21,072 bases of DNA from an uncultured Collinsella sp. (GCA_902491915.1 CABUJL010000024.1:1-21072), one strand, 5' to 3'; numbered from the stretch's first letter, positions 1 to 8,257 are shown. Notes: generated by a model from the letters alone, not told the origin. A program made the numbers and translations.

Positions 1-1
1 C

Positions 2-1405
2 ACCGGCTCCGCTGTGGGCCTGGGTGCTAACTGGCACGTCGTCGAGGGCCTCTACGGCATCGATTACCATGACTACAGCACCTTCAACGAGCTCGCCACC
101 GACGATCCTAAGTCCGTGGACGACACCACTTTCGAGGTCACCATCCGCAAGGGCGCCAAGTTCTCCGATGGCACCGAGGTCACCGCTGACGATGTCGTTG
201 CCTCCTACACCGCTTGCGCCGCTTCCGCTACCTATGCTCCGTTCTTCCAGCCCTTCGAGTCCATCGAGGCCAAGGACGCCAGCACCGTGACGGTCAAGAC
301 CAAGGTCCCCAACTTCTCCCTGCTCAAGGATCGTCTGGCCATCGTTCGCGTTACCCCGGCCACCCAGACCGAGGAGGATCGCGCCAAGCAGCCGATCGGC
401 TCCGGCCCCTGGATGTACGACTCTATCTCCGATACCGAGATCACCCTGGTTCCCAACCCCGAGTACAACGGTGAGTATGCTGCCGAGGATAAGAAGATCC
501 AGTACAGCATCCTGACCGACCCCACCGCTCGCGTTACCGCTCAGCAGGAGGGCTCCACGCTCGTTATGGAGCTCGTTACCGCTGATGCCGTCGACCAGCT
601 CGAGAGCGCCGGCTGCAAGATCGATAACGTTCAGGGTTTCGGCACCCGCTTCATCATGTTCAACGTCGCCAAGGAGCCTTGGAACAACGTCAAGGTCCGT
701 CAGGCCGTCATGTATGCGCTCGACACCGAGAAGATGGTCAGCAACACTTTCGCCGGCCTTGCCACCGCTGCCAGCTGCTACCTGCCCAAGAGCTTCACCA
801 ACTATCATGAGGCTTCCACGGTGTACAAGACCGACGCCAAGAAGGCTAAGAAGCTCATCGAGGAGTCTGGCATCACCCCGGGTGCCATCACCCTGCGCAC
901 CACCGACAACGAGCAGATTAAGGGCATGGCCGCCCAGGTCAAGAACGACCTCGACGCTCTCGGCTTCGATGTGACCATCCAGACCGATACCTCGCCGGCC
1001 ACCTACGCTGCCATCGACGGCGGCGAGGCCTACGATATCCTCCTTGCCCCTGGCGATCCTTCCTGCTTCGGCGCCGACCCCGACCTGCTGCTCAACTGGT
1101 GGTACGGCGACAACGTCTGGATGCAGACCCGTTGCCCGTGGAAGGAGTCCGCTGAGTGGCAGAAGCTCCACAGTCTCATGGACGAGGCTCTTGCCGCCGA
1201 GGGCGACGAGCAGCAGAAGAAGTGGAACGAGTGCTTTGACATCATTGCCGACAACGCCGTTCTGTACCCCGTTGTCCACGTCAAGACCGTCTCCGCTTCC
1301 TGGGACGATCCGTCCACTGCGCCCAACGGCGAGGCCCTCGATGGCTTCAAGGGCATCGGCACGACGAGCATGTCCTTCAGGGGCGTTGCGACCGTCAAGG
1401 CGTAA
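2..1405 (+). CDS. ABC importer substrate-binding protein, SBP family 5 (5' end outside window)
   Basis: This is the solute-binding component of a peptide/nickel/Dpp-class ABC importer. The reading frame is open from base 2 with no internal stop, so the true start, signal peptide and lipobox lie upstream; about 467 residues are visible of a family norm of about 520-560. Family-5 character is seen in the early segment on extended-substrate handling (FEVTIRKGAKFSDGTEVTADDV), in the IGSGPWMYDS turn, and in the NVKVRQAVMYALDTEKMV helix typical of OppA/DppA-like proteins. The permease and ATPase genes follow at once. Because the downstream genes encode sialic-acid catabolism, the ligand may be sialic acid (SatA-like) rather than peptide; that is inference from context. 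A hairpin after the stop codon could set a higher expression level for this gene than for the permeases. Confidence 0.9.
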   Translation, partial: TGSAVGLGANWHVVEGLYGIDYHDYSTFNELATDDPKSVDDTTFEVTIRKGAKFSDGTEVTADDVVASYTACAASATYAPFFQPFESIEAKDASTVTVKTKVPNFSLLKDRLAIVRVTPATQTEEDRAKQPIGSGPWMYDSISDTEITLVPNPEYNGEYAAEDKKIQYSILTDPTARVTAQQEGSTLVMELVTADAVDQLESAGCKIDNVQGFGTRFIMFNVAKEPWNNVKVRQAVMYALDTEKMVSNTFAGLATAASCYLPKSFTNYHEASTVYKTDAKKAKKLIEESGITPGAITLRTTDNEQIKGMAAQVKNDLDALGFDVTIQTDTSPATYAAIDGGEAYDILLAPGDPSCFGADPDLLLNWWYGDNVWMQTRCPWKESAEWQKLHSLMDEALAAEGDEQQKKWNECFDIIADNAVLYPVVHVKTVSASWDDPSTAPNGEALDGFKGIGTTSMSFRGVATVKA

Positions 1406-1467
1406 GACTCGCTTGAGTCTGTATGCAGGATGTCGGTCGTTGGGACCGTATCCTCATAGTTGAAACA

Positions 1468-1501
1468 AAGACCCGGGCGGCAACGATGTCGCTCGGGTCT
1501 T
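1468..1501 (+). promoter_or_regulatory. Intercistronic hairpin between binding protein and permease genes
   Basis: A 12-bp stem (AAGACCCGGGCG pairing with CGCTCGGGTCTT, one G-T wobble) closes a 10-nt loop. No T-tract follows (next bases GTAATGAG), so it is a weak candidate for intrinsic termination. It more likely acts as an attenuator or as a 3' stabiliser of the binding-protein mRNA, a common arrangement where the binding protein is needed in excess of the membrane subunits. The stem is seen in the sequence; the role is inference. Confidence 0.6.
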
Positions 1502-1504
1502 GTA

Positions 1505-1522
1505 ATGAGTATCCGTACTCAT
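1505..1522 (+). repeat. Perfect 18-bp inverted repeat, possible operator or second leader hairpin
   Basis: ATGAGTA and TACTCAT are exact reverse complements separated by TCCG. The element lies between the hairpin at 1468-1501 and the permease ribosome binding site. A third small stem (GTTGGT/ACCGAC, 1529-1543) follows, so three stems stand in series in this leader. It could be a protein-binding dyad or an RNA hairpin; the sequence does not decide. Confidence 0.55.
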
Positions 1523-1562
1523 ATACCAGTTGGTCCTACCGACAAAAGAAAGGGGAGAGAAC

Positions 1563-2519
1563 GTGAACAACTTGCTACGTTTGATTGGAAGGCGTCTCGT
1601 GGCGCTGCCGATCATGGCATTGGGCGTCACCGTCCTGGTGTTCTTCCTTATGTCGTTCTCCAAGACCGACCCCGCCTACACGGCGTTGGGTGACGGTGCC
1701 TCGCCCGAGGCGGTCGCCGAGTACCATGAGAAGTATGGTCTGGACGACCCCTGGCCCGTGCGCTACGTGCGCTATATGGGCGATTTGATTCATGGCGACA
1801 TGGGCACCTATGGTGCTGCTCGTAACTCCGTTGCCAAGCGCATCTCCACGGCCCTGCCCGTTACGATGCAGCTGACCTTCATCGGTCTTGCCATCGGTGC
1901 GGTCGTTTCGTTTTTGCTCGGCGTCATCGCGGCACTGTATCGCGACAAATGGCCGGACCAAGTGATCCGCGTCTTTTCCATCGCCGGCTTGGCAACCCCG
2001 TCGTTCTGGCTTGCCGTTCTGTTGATCCTGCTGTTCTCTTCCTACCTTAAGGTGCTTCCGGCATCGGGTGCTCTGCCTCACTTCACCACGAATCCGGTTG
2101 GCTATCTGGGACGTATGATCATGCCCGCTATCGCCTTGGCATTTCCGCTGACGGGCCAGATGACTCGTATCGTGCGTACCGCCATGGTCGAGGAGCTCGA
2201 CAAGGACTATGTCCGTATGGCTCGTGGCGCCGGCGTTCCCGAGAAGGTCGTCGTCGGCATCAACGTTCTTCGCAATGCGCTGATCACCCCGGTCACCACC
2301 CTCGGTCTTAAGATCGGTTACCTCATGGGCGGCGCCGTCGTCATCGAGGTTATCTTCAACCTCCCCGGCATGGGCACCGCGATTCTGCAGGGCGTTCAGG
2401 GCAACGAGGCGAACCTGGTTCAGGGCGTCGTCATCGTCGTTGCTCTCGCCTTCATCATCATCAACATCGTGGTTGACATGCTCTACCTGCTCATCAACCC
2501 GCGCATCAGGACGGTGTAG
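1563..2519 (+). CDS. ABC importer permease, DppB type
   Basis: Inner-membrane permease of the Dpp/Opp class (BPD_transp_1 superfamily), 318 aa. The start is GTG at 1563, preceded by AGGGGAG five bases upstream; an in-frame ATG at 1530 would place the ribosome binding site inside the gene. The N-terminus LIGRRLVALPIMALGVTVLV is the first membrane segment of DppB-type proteins and the DPAY/DPWPVRY region follows. The cytoplasmic coupling loop (DYVRMARGAGV) that contacts the ATPase lies near residues 220-240, and the family end NPRIRTV is present. The stop is three bases before the permease-ATPase fusion, so the two are co-translated. It would correspond to SatB if the system imports sialic acid. 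Confidence 0.93.
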   Translation: MNNLLRLIGRRLVALPIMALGVTVLVFFLMSFSKTDPAYTALGDGASPEAVAEYHEKYGLDDPWPVRYVRYMGDLIHGDMGTYGAARNSVAKRISTALPVTMQLTFIGLAIGAVVSFLLGVIAALYRDKWPDQVIRVFSIAGLATPSFWLAVLLILLFSSYLKVLPASGALPHFTTNPVGYLGRMIMPAIALAFPLTGQMTRIVRTAMVEELDKDYVRMARGAGVPEKVVVGINVLRNALITPVTTLGLKIGYLMGGAVVIEVIFNLPGMGTAILQGVQGNEANLVQGVVIVVALAFIIINIVVDMLYLLINPRIRTV

Positions 2520-2522
2520 ATT

Positions 2523-4538
2523 ATGGTAAAGATTCGAGAGAAGCAAACCGAGCAGCTCGAGAAGGCTGCCTCCAAGGGGCTCAAGCTCGGTGGCTGGAAG
2601 AAGATGACGCTGTCTTCTAAGATTGCCGCCGTCGTGCTGGTGCTGGTCGCCCTGACTGCGATTCTGGCGCCCCTTCTTGCCCCCTATAGCCCGGTCGAGA
2701 TCTTTACGGCTCGCCAGGCTCCCGGCAACGGATTTATTTTCGGTACCGACGATAAGGGTCGCGACATTCTGTCGCGTATGCTCTACGGTGGTCGTTACTC
2801 GCTGATTATCGGCTTTGGCGCCACTGCCATGGCTCTGGTCTGCGGCTCGGTCGTGGGTGCCCTTGCAGCGGTTTCGCGCAAGGCCGTCTCCGAGACGATC
2901 ATGCGTATCTTGGACATCATCATGTCCATCCCGGGCATCGCCCTCGCGGCCGTCTTCGTCTCCATCCTGGGCAACTCCGTGCCGTCGATCATCTTCGCCA
3001 TCGGCTTTATGTACACTCCGCAGATTGCCCGTATCGTGCGCGCCAACATCGTGTCCGAGTACGGCGAGGACTATGTCCGCGCGGTCATCGTTTCCGGCGC
3101 CAAGGCTCCGTGGATTTTGATCAAGCATGTTCTGCGTAACTGCATCGCCCCGATCATGGTCTTCACCGTTACCCTGGTCGCCGACGCCATCATCTTCGAG
3201 GCCTCGCTGACCTTCATCGGCGCTGGTATCCAGGAGCCCACCGCTACCTGGGGCAACATCCTCGCCGACGCCCGCGGCGGCGTGCTCGCCGGTCGTTGGT
3301 GGCAGGCGCTGTTCCCGGGCCTGGCCATCATGATCACCTGCCTGGCGCTCAACATCCTCTCCGAGGGCATTACCGACGCCATGGCCGCTGCTCCCTCCGC
3401 CGCCCTGGATCCTACCGATTCCTCCAAGCGTCGCGAGGCCGATCTGCTGGTCTCCGACCCCGTTCGCGCCTACAAGGAGCAGGCCCAGTCCCTCTCCGCT
3501 CGCCTTGGCGCCCTGCGCGATGTCGAGCTCAAGCGTGACGATCGCCACGTGCCCGACGAGTCTGTTGAACCGATTCTCTCGGTCCGTGACTTCTGCATCC
3601 AGTTTGAGCATCACGGTGATATCAACGTCGTCGACCATGTCAACTTTGACGTTCGTCCTGGTCAGACCATGGGCCTGGTGGGCGAGTCCGGTTGCGGTAA
3701 GTCCATCACCACGCTGGCCATCATGGGCCTGACCGACGATGACGAGCACCTTTCCGGCGAGGTTCTCTGGGAGGGTCGCGACCTGCTCAAGATGAGCAAG
3801 AAGGAGTGGTTCGGCCTGCGCGGTACCGATATCGCTATGGTCTATCAGGACGCCCTGTCCTCGCTTAATCCCTCCATGCTCATCTCTGCCCAGATGAAGC
3901 AGCTCACCAAGCGCGGCGGAACTCGCAGCGCCGAGGAGCTCCTGGAGCTCGTCGGCCTCGATCCCAAGCGCACGCTCGAGAGCTATCCGCACGAGCTTTC
4001 CGGCGGCCAGCGTCAGCGTGTCCTGATCGCTATGGCCCTTACCCGCGACCCCAAGCTGGTCATCTGCGACGAGCCCACGACCGCTCTGGACGTTACCGTC
4101 CAGAAACAGGTCATCAAGCTGCTCAACGATCTTCAGGCTAAGCTCGGCTTTGCCATGATCTTCGTTTCGCATGACCTGGCTCTGGTCGCCGAGGTCGCCC
4201 ACAACATCACGGTTATGTACGCCGGTCAGGTTATCGAGCAGGCACCCACCAAGGAGCTGCTCACCAACCCGATCCACGAGTACACCCGCGGTCTTCTGGG
4301 CTCCGTTCTGTCCATCGAGAGCGGCTCGGGCCGTCTGCACCAGGTCCCCGGCGCCGTTCCCAGCCCGCGCGATTTCCCCAAGGGCGATCGCTTCGCACCC
4401 CGCTCGAGCCATCCGCGTATTGGCCTGGACACCCGTCCGGTCTTCAAGCGCGTGCCCGGCACCGAGCACTTCTATTCCGAGCTCCCCGACGAGGTGCTCA
4501 AGGCAAATGGTTTGACCCCTCACGCGGAGGTGATGTAG
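2523..4538 (+). CDS. Fused DppC-type permease and DppD-type ATPase of ABC importer
   Basis: One 671-residue protein carries two normally separate subunits. Residues about 1-290 form a DppC-type permease: membrane segment near 30-55, FGTDDKGRDILSRM motif, coupling loop EDYVRAVIVSGAK. A charged linker (about 295-350) leads to a DppD-type ATPase with Walker A GESGCGKS at 387-394, signature LSGGQ at 492-496, and Walker B ending in D516-E517. The C-terminal oligo/dipeptide-transporter extension is present (VPGAVPSPRDFP), but the usual cysteine pair is replaced: family GCRFAPRCP reads GDRFAPRSSHP here. The same fusion architecture is known in SatABCD-type sialic-acid importers and other actinobacterial Dpp-like systems. 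There is no base between its stop and the next ATG. Confidence 0.93.
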   Translation: MVKIREKQTEQLEKAASKGLKLGGWKKMTLSSKIAAVVLVLVALTAILAPLLAPYSPVEIFTARQAPGNGFIFGTDDKGRDILSRMLYGGRYSLIIGFGATAMALVCGSVVGALAAVSRKAVSETIMRILDIIMSIPGIALAAVFVSILGNSVPSIIFAIGFMYTPQIARIVRANIVSEYGEDYVRAVIVSGAKAPWILIKHVLRNCIAPIMVFTVTLVADAIIFEASLTFIGAGIQEPTATWGNILADARGGVLAGRWWQALFPGLAIMITCLALNILSEGITDAMAAAPSAALDPTDSSKRREADLLVSDPVRAYKEQAQSLSARLGALRDVELKRDDRHVPDESVEPILSVRDFCIQFEHHGDINVVDHVNFDVRPGQTMGLVGESGCGKSITTLAIMGLTDDDEHLSGEVLWEGRDLLKMSKKEWFGLRGTDIAMVYQDALSSLNPSMLISAQMKQLTKRGGTRSAEELLELVGLDPKRTLESYPHELSGGQRQRVLIAMALTRDPKLVICDEPTTALDVTVQKQVIKLLNDLQAKLGFAMIFVSHDLALVAEVAHNITVMYAGQVIEQAPTKELLTNPIHEYTRGLLGSVLSIESGSGRLHQVPGAVPSPRDFPKGDRFAPRSSHPRIGLDTRPVFKRVPGTEHFYSELPDEVLKANGLTPHAEVM

Positions 4539-5366
4539 ATGAGCGAGACCGCAGTCAACGGCGTCGAGCCGATCATCTTCCTTGATGACGTCCACGTCAC
4601 CTTTAGGACCCGTACCGGCTCGATTCTGCACCCCAACCTGGTTCACGCCGTCCAGGGTGTAACGATTAAGCTCATGCCCGGTCAGACGATCGGCATCGTC
4701 GGCGAGTCCGGTTGCGGTAAGTCCACCACCGCCAACGTCATGTGCGGCCTGCAGGCCCCCACGAGCGGCAAGGTCTACTTTAAGGGCAAGGACGTTACCA
4801 AACGTACCGCCGAGGACCGTCGCCACATGGGTCGCGTCATCTCGGTCGTGTTCCAGAACCCGGCCACGGCGCTCAACCCCCGCATGGTCGTTCGCGAGCA
4901 GCTGCTCGACCCCATGCGCGTCCACAACCTGGGTACCGAGGCCGAGCAGGAGAAGCGCGTCAAGGAGCTCCTGGAGCTCACCGGTCTGCCCAGCTCCGCC
5001 GCCGAGGTTCTTCCCGGTCAGCTTTCGGGCGGCCAGCGTCAGCGCGTCGCAATTGCCCGTGCCCTGTCGCTGAACCCCGATGCCATCATCGCCGACGAGC
5101 CCACCTCGGCTCTGGACGTTTCGGTCCGCGCGCAGATTCTGAACCTGCTGACCGACCTTAAGAAGGAGCTCGGCCTGGCCATGGTGTTCATCAGCCATGA
5201 CATCCAGACGGTCCGCTATATCTCTGACGACATCATCGTTATGAATGGTGGCAGGATCGTCGAGCAGGGCGAGGCCAAGCAGGTCTTCCAGCACCCCCAG
5301 GACCCCTACACCAAGATGCTGCTCGGCGCTGCGCCGTCGCTGCTGCATCCCAAGCTCGGCGAGTAG
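4539..5366 (+). CDS. ABC importer ATPase, DppF type
   Basis: Second nucleotide-binding subunit of the importer, 275 aa. Walker A is GESGCGKS at 55-62, Q-loop VVFQNPATALNP, signature LSGGQ at 162-166, Walker B with D186-E187, and the H-switch in FISHD. The ATG follows the upstream TAG directly, with GGAGGTG inside the end of the upstream gene as ribosome binding site, so translation is coupled. The protein ends at the LLGAAPSLLHP segment and lacks the longer C-terminal extension of many OppF/DppF proteins. It would pair with the ATPase half of the fusion protein as a heterodimer. Role in sialic-acid import (SatD-like) is inferred from context; a peptide substrate remains possible. Confidence 0.92.
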   Translation: MSETAVNGVEPIIFLDDVHVTFRTRTGSILHPNLVHAVQGVTIKLMPGQTIGIVGESGCGKSTTANVMCGLQAPTSGKVYFKGKDVTKRTAEDRRHMGRVISVVFQNPATALNPRMVVREQLLDPMRVHNLGTEAEQEKRVKELLELTGLPSSAAEVLPGQLSGGQRQRVAIARALSLNPDAIIADEPTSALDVSVRAQILNLLTDLKKELGLAMVFISHDIQTVRYISDDIIVMNGGRIVEQGEAKQVFQHPQDPYTKMLLGAAPSLLHPKLGE

Positions 5367-5382
5367 CCTCGCTTTCCCTCCC

Positions 5383-5410
5383 GTGCGCCCGGTTCCCTTG
5401 CCGGGCGCAC
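5383..5410 (+). promoter_or_regulatory. Intercistronic hairpin between transporter and esterase genes
   Basis: A perfect 10-bp stem (GTGCGCCCGG/CCGGGCGCAC) with an 8-nt loop lies in the 80-bp gap. No T-tract follows (CTCCGTTGCGATTT). It may be a weak terminator, an attenuator or an mRNA processing or stability element separating transporter from catabolic genes. Confidence 0.6.
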
Positions 5411-5446
5411 CTCCGTTGCGATTTCGAAAGGTTGGGTTCACGAGCC

Positions 5447-6424
5447 ATGCCAAGTGCTCAGGAGCTACAACATCAATTTGGTGAATACCGAGGCGCCATG
5501 CCCCGTCCATCAGATTTCGATCTCTTTTGGAAGGATCGCATGGCCGAGGCCGACGCCGTCGGGCTTGACTATGCGATCGAGACGGCATCGGTCGCCGATG
5601 CCGCGACCTGCCAGCTTTTCGACCTCTGGTATACCGGCATGTGTGGCGCGCGCCTGCATGCCAAATACCTTAAACCTGTCTCGGACGAGCCCGTGCCATT
5701 GGTACTTCAGTTCCATGGGTATCCGGGTGCAAGCCGCAGCTGGTTTGAGCAGGCGTCGTTTGCGGGCATGGGCATGGCACTCATCGCCCTCGACTGCCCC
5801 GGCCAAGGAGGTCCCTCCGAGGACATTGGTGGATTTGAGGGCACAACGGTTGCCGGTCATATCGTCGCCGGTATCGACGGCGACCCGGCCAACCTCTACT
5901 ATGTCCGCTTGCACCAAGATATTCGCATCCTGTGCCGCATCGTTCGCGAGCTCGAGGGCATCGATCTTTCCCGTGTGTTTGTGAACGGCGCGTCGCAGGG
6001 CGGCGGTTTGGGCATTGCGACCTGTGCGCTTAACAGCGAGCTTATCAATCGTGCCGCCATCCTCTATCCCTTCCTGTCAGATTTCCGCCTGGTCTGGGAT
6101 TTGGATGCCGACGACATTGCCTACGAGGGCCTGCGCTATTGGTCTCGCTGGTTTGACGAGGACTCGACTCGTATTGACGAAGCCTATGCCAAGCTGGCGT
6201 ACTTCGATTCCAAGAACTTTGCCCCTATGGTCAAATGCCCCGTGCTGTTTGGCACCGGCACAGCCGATATCGTCTGTCCGCCAGCGACGCAGTTTGCGGT
6301 CTATAACAACCTGACCTGCGAAAAGCGTCATGAGTTCTTTGAAGGCTTTGGCCACGAGGAGATTCAGGATTTTGACGATCTGATCATTCCGTTTTTCTGC
6401 AAGGGAGGGGAGGCTCATGTCTAA
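5447..6424 (+). CDS. CE7-family acetyl-esterase (AXE1/cephalosporin-C deacetylase type)
   Basis: Probable cytoplasmic O-acetyl-esterase of the alpha/beta-hydrolase CE7 family, 325 aa, close to the family's usual length. There is no signal peptide. FHGY at 89-92 supplies the oxyanion tyrosine (Y92), the nucleophile elbow GASQGG gives S183, D274 lies in GTADIVCPP, and H303 lies in GHEE. The family RGQ motif reads PGQ (P118-Q120). ATG at 5447 was chosen because MPSAQELQHQFGEYRG aligns with the family N-terminus; a GAAAGG about 15 bases upstream is a rather distant ribosome binding site, and an in-frame TTG at 5432 is the alternative. Its place between a Sat-like importer and nan genes suggests it removes O-acetyl groups from imported sialic acid; xylan or other acetyl-sugars are alternatives. 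Confidence 0.88.
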   Translation: MPSAQELQHQFGEYRGAMPRPSDFDLFWKDRMAEADAVGLDYAIETASVADAATCQLFDLWYTGMCGARLHAKYLKPVSDEPVPLVLQFHGYPGASRSWFEQASFAGMGMALIALDCPGQGGPSEDIGGFEGTTVAGHIVAGIDGDPANLYYVRLHQDIRILCRIVRELEGIDLSRVFVNGASQGGGLGIATCALNSELINRAAILYPFLSDFRLVWDLDADDIAYEGLRYWSRWFDEDSTRIDEAYAKLAYFDSKNFAPMVKCPVLFGTGTADIVCPPATQFAVYNNLTCEKRHEFFEGFGHEEIQDFDDLIIPFFCKGGEAHV

Positions 6425-7268
6425 GTGCGAGAGCAATGTTGACGAGCTGATTGTCCCCGGGCTCGTGGGAATTCCTGGAACGGTTTCGTCAAGGCTCTCT
6501 GATTTCCGGGGTTGGCGCGGCGATGCTTCTGCGGATGTTTCCGAGTTAGAGACAGCCGCTTCGGACCTTGAGGTTTGCGGGCTGACCGTTACGGCGATTG
6601 ATTTCGCCAATCCGTGCGCGCGCTACTCCGAGGTTTCCTTTGAGCTCGGCGGTTATGTCGTGCACGGCCGTTTGATTGAGCCCTCTGGTTGCGCCCGAAG
6701 ATCCGAGCTTGTTCCGCTGTGCCTGATGTTCCATGACATCGACCGACCCGTGCGGGGATGGCATCACATGACGAGGTTTGCTGCCATGGGTTATGCCGTG
6801 CTTGCTCTGGACGATGAGACTATTGGATCTAGCGATCTGCAGCAGGGGATTACCTCGCCTGCTTTTGTCGAGCGCGTCCGTTGGGGTTGCGCGCTGGCGA
6901 AGGTGGCGCGCAATCTTGATGGCATGGACCCAGACCGCATCTTTGTATGGGGCGAGGGTCTTGGCGGCGGAGTCGCGCTGGCGGTTTCTGCTCTGGACGA
7001 GCGGGGTCTCGCCTGCACGGCGGTTGCCAATCCGCTTCCCGGCGGCCTCGAGGCGCTGTCGTCTCGGGTGCGCGGCTCGGTGCTCATGGGCACATCGCTC
7101 ATGGATACCGTGAGCGATCCCAAGGATCAGTTTGCCGTATTCAACGGTCTTGAGTGTGACCGGAGGCATATCATCTATGCCAAATACGCTCACGAGCGCA
7201 TCAATGCGTTCGAAAACGAAGTCGTCGACTTTTTTAACCAAACGTTCTACTCGTGTTCTTTGGCCTAG
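6417..7268 (+). CDS. CE7-like alpha/beta-hydrolase paralogue lacking the catalytic serine (probable pseudoenzyme)
   Basis: A 283-residue relative of the preceding esterase, overlapping it by eight bases (ATGTCTAA) behind a strong GGGAGGGGAGG, so it is translationally coupled. Homology is plainest at the C-terminus: MGTSLMDTVSDPKDQFAVFN matches FGTGTADIVCPPATQFAVYN of its neighbour, keeping the triad Asp (D230) and His (H259, in AHE). The nucleophile elbow is WGEGLGGG, with Gly at 181 where the neighbour has Ser183. HGY is HDI (106-108), and the PGQG segment is lost. The lid and insert regions of the active copy (the stretch after its LYPF) are largely missing. The frame is intact, so this is not an obvious pseudogene. 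A regulatory or structural partner in a mixed CE7 oligomer is one possible role; no catalytic function is claimed. Confidence 0.8.
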   Translation: MSKCESNVDELIVPGLVGIPGTVSSRLSDFRGWRGDASADVSELETAASDLEVCGLTVTAIDFANPCARYSEVSFELGGYVVHGRLIEPSGCARRSELVPLCLMFHDIDRPVRGWHHMTRFAAMGYAVLALDDETIGSSDLQQGITSPAFVERVRWGCALAKVARNLDGMDPDRIFVWGEGLGGGVALAVSALDERGLACTAVANPLPGGLEALSSRVRGSVLMGTSLMDTVSDPKDQFAVFNGLECDRRHIIYAKYAHERINAFENEVVDFFNQTFYSCSLA

Positions 7269-7292
7269 ACGGCCTGGACACTGCCAACAAGA

Positions 7293-7315
7293 GTGGGCGG
7301 CATAGGGCTGCCCAC
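7293..7315 (+). promoter_or_regulatory. Short intercistronic hairpin ahead of nanA
   Basis: A 9-bp stem (GTGGGCGGC with GCTGCCCAC, one G-T wobble) has a 5-nt loop, ATAGG. It ends about ten bases before the AAGGAG of the next gene and lacks a T-tract. An effect on translation or mRNA stability is as likely as termination. Confidence 0.5.
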
Positions 7316-7336
7316 CAGACAACTAAGGAGATTCTT

Positions 7337-8257
7337 GTGGCAACTCAGAAATTCACCGGCGTTATCCCTCCCGTCGTTGTTCCCGATACCGAAGACCACC
7401 AGCTCGATGTTGCCTCCTTTGAGCGCAGCATCAACCGCATGATCGATGCCGGCGTCGATGGCTTGTTCTTCCTGGGCTCCTCGGGCGAGGTCGTCTTCTC
7501 CACCGACGAGCGTCGCCGTCAGATCATCTCCGAGGCCGTCCGTATCGTCGACCACCGCGTTCCCGTTCTGGTCGGCATCATCGACACCGAGACCGAGCGC
7601 ATGATCGAGCACGGTAAGGTCGCTCAGGAGCTGGGCGCCGATGCGCTTGTCGCCACCTGCCCGTTCTATGCCCTGCAGGGCATGACCGAGGTCGAGGAGC
7701 ACTTCCGCATCCTGCACGAGGAGCTCGACCTGCCCATCTTTGCCTATGACATTCCCGTCTGCGTTCATACCAAGCTCCCTTGGAAGCTCCTTGCCAAGCT
7801 CGGCGCCGAGGGCGTTCTGGCCGGCGTCAAGGATTCCTCGGGTGATGACATCTCGTTCCGCTACCTCGTTCAGGAGAACGAGAAGAACGGCCATCCGATG
7901 AGCATCCTCACCGGTCACGAGGTTGTTGTCGACGGCGCCTACCTCGGTGGCGCCGACGGTTCCGTTCCGGGTCTCGCCAACGTTGAGCCCGAGGGCTACG
8001 TGCGTCAGTGGAAGGCCGCTCAGGCTGGTGACTGGGCTACCGTCAAGGCCGAGCAGGATCGCCTCAATGAGATTTCGCACATTTGGGATGTCACCTCGGG
8101 CGTCCAGGGCTATGCCGGTGGCGTCGGCGCCTTCAAGACCGCTATGAACCTCATGGGCATCTTCGACAGCCCGACCATGCCGCGCCCGGTGAAGGCCATG
8201 ACCGGCGAGAACGTCGAGGCGATTAAGAAGGTCCTTCAGGACAACGGTCTCCTGTAA
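7337..8257 (+). CDS. nanA: NanA/DapA-family aldolase, probable N-acetylneuraminate lyase
   Basis: Class I aldolase of the DHDPS/NAL superfamily (TIM barrel), 306 aa, cytoplasmic. As a sialic-acid lyase it would split N-acetylneuraminate to ManNAc and pyruvate. The Schiff-base lysine is K165 (GVKDSSGD) and the conserved tyrosine is Y137 (FAYDIP), the same numbering as in E. coli NanA; GSSGE at 47-51 is the carboxylate-binding loop. The substrate region reads TGHE (E195) where E. coli NanA has GYDE. Start is GTG at 7337 with AAGGAG six bases upstream; an in-frame start at 7253 would overlap the previous gene and lack the conserved alignment. Sequence alone cannot exclude another aldolase of the superfamily (for example a keto-deoxy sugar aldolase), but the adjacent nanE and ROK kinase favour NanA. 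Confidence 0.82.
   Translation: MATQKFTGVIPPVVVPDTEDHQLDVASFERSINRMIDAGVDGLFFLGSSGEVVFSTDERRRQIISEAVRIVDHRVPVLVGIIDTETERMIEHGKVAQELGADALVATCPFYALQGMTEVEEHFRILHEELDLPIFAYDIPVCVHTKLPWKLLAKLGAEGVLAGVKDSSGDDISFRYLVQENEKNGHPMSILTGHEVVVDGAYLGGADGSVPGLANVEPEGYVRQWKAAQAGDWATVKAEQDRLNEISHIWDVTSGVQGYAGGVGAFKTAMNLMGIFDSPTMPRPVKAMTGENVEAIKKVLQDNGLL

Noticed and set aside
5432..5446. TTG at 5432 as start of the CE7 esterase
   Set aside because: It sits directly against the AAAGG, leaving no spacer, and adds residues not expected in the family. ATG at 5447 was preferred, although its spacing is long.
1575..5588. A 1337-codon open frame on the - strand across the first transporter
   Set aside because: It is a by-product of codon bias: the + strand genes rarely use codons whose complements are stops. 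Its translation is low-complexity, rich in D, G, H, R and L, with no family motif, and the + strand genes are unmistakable.
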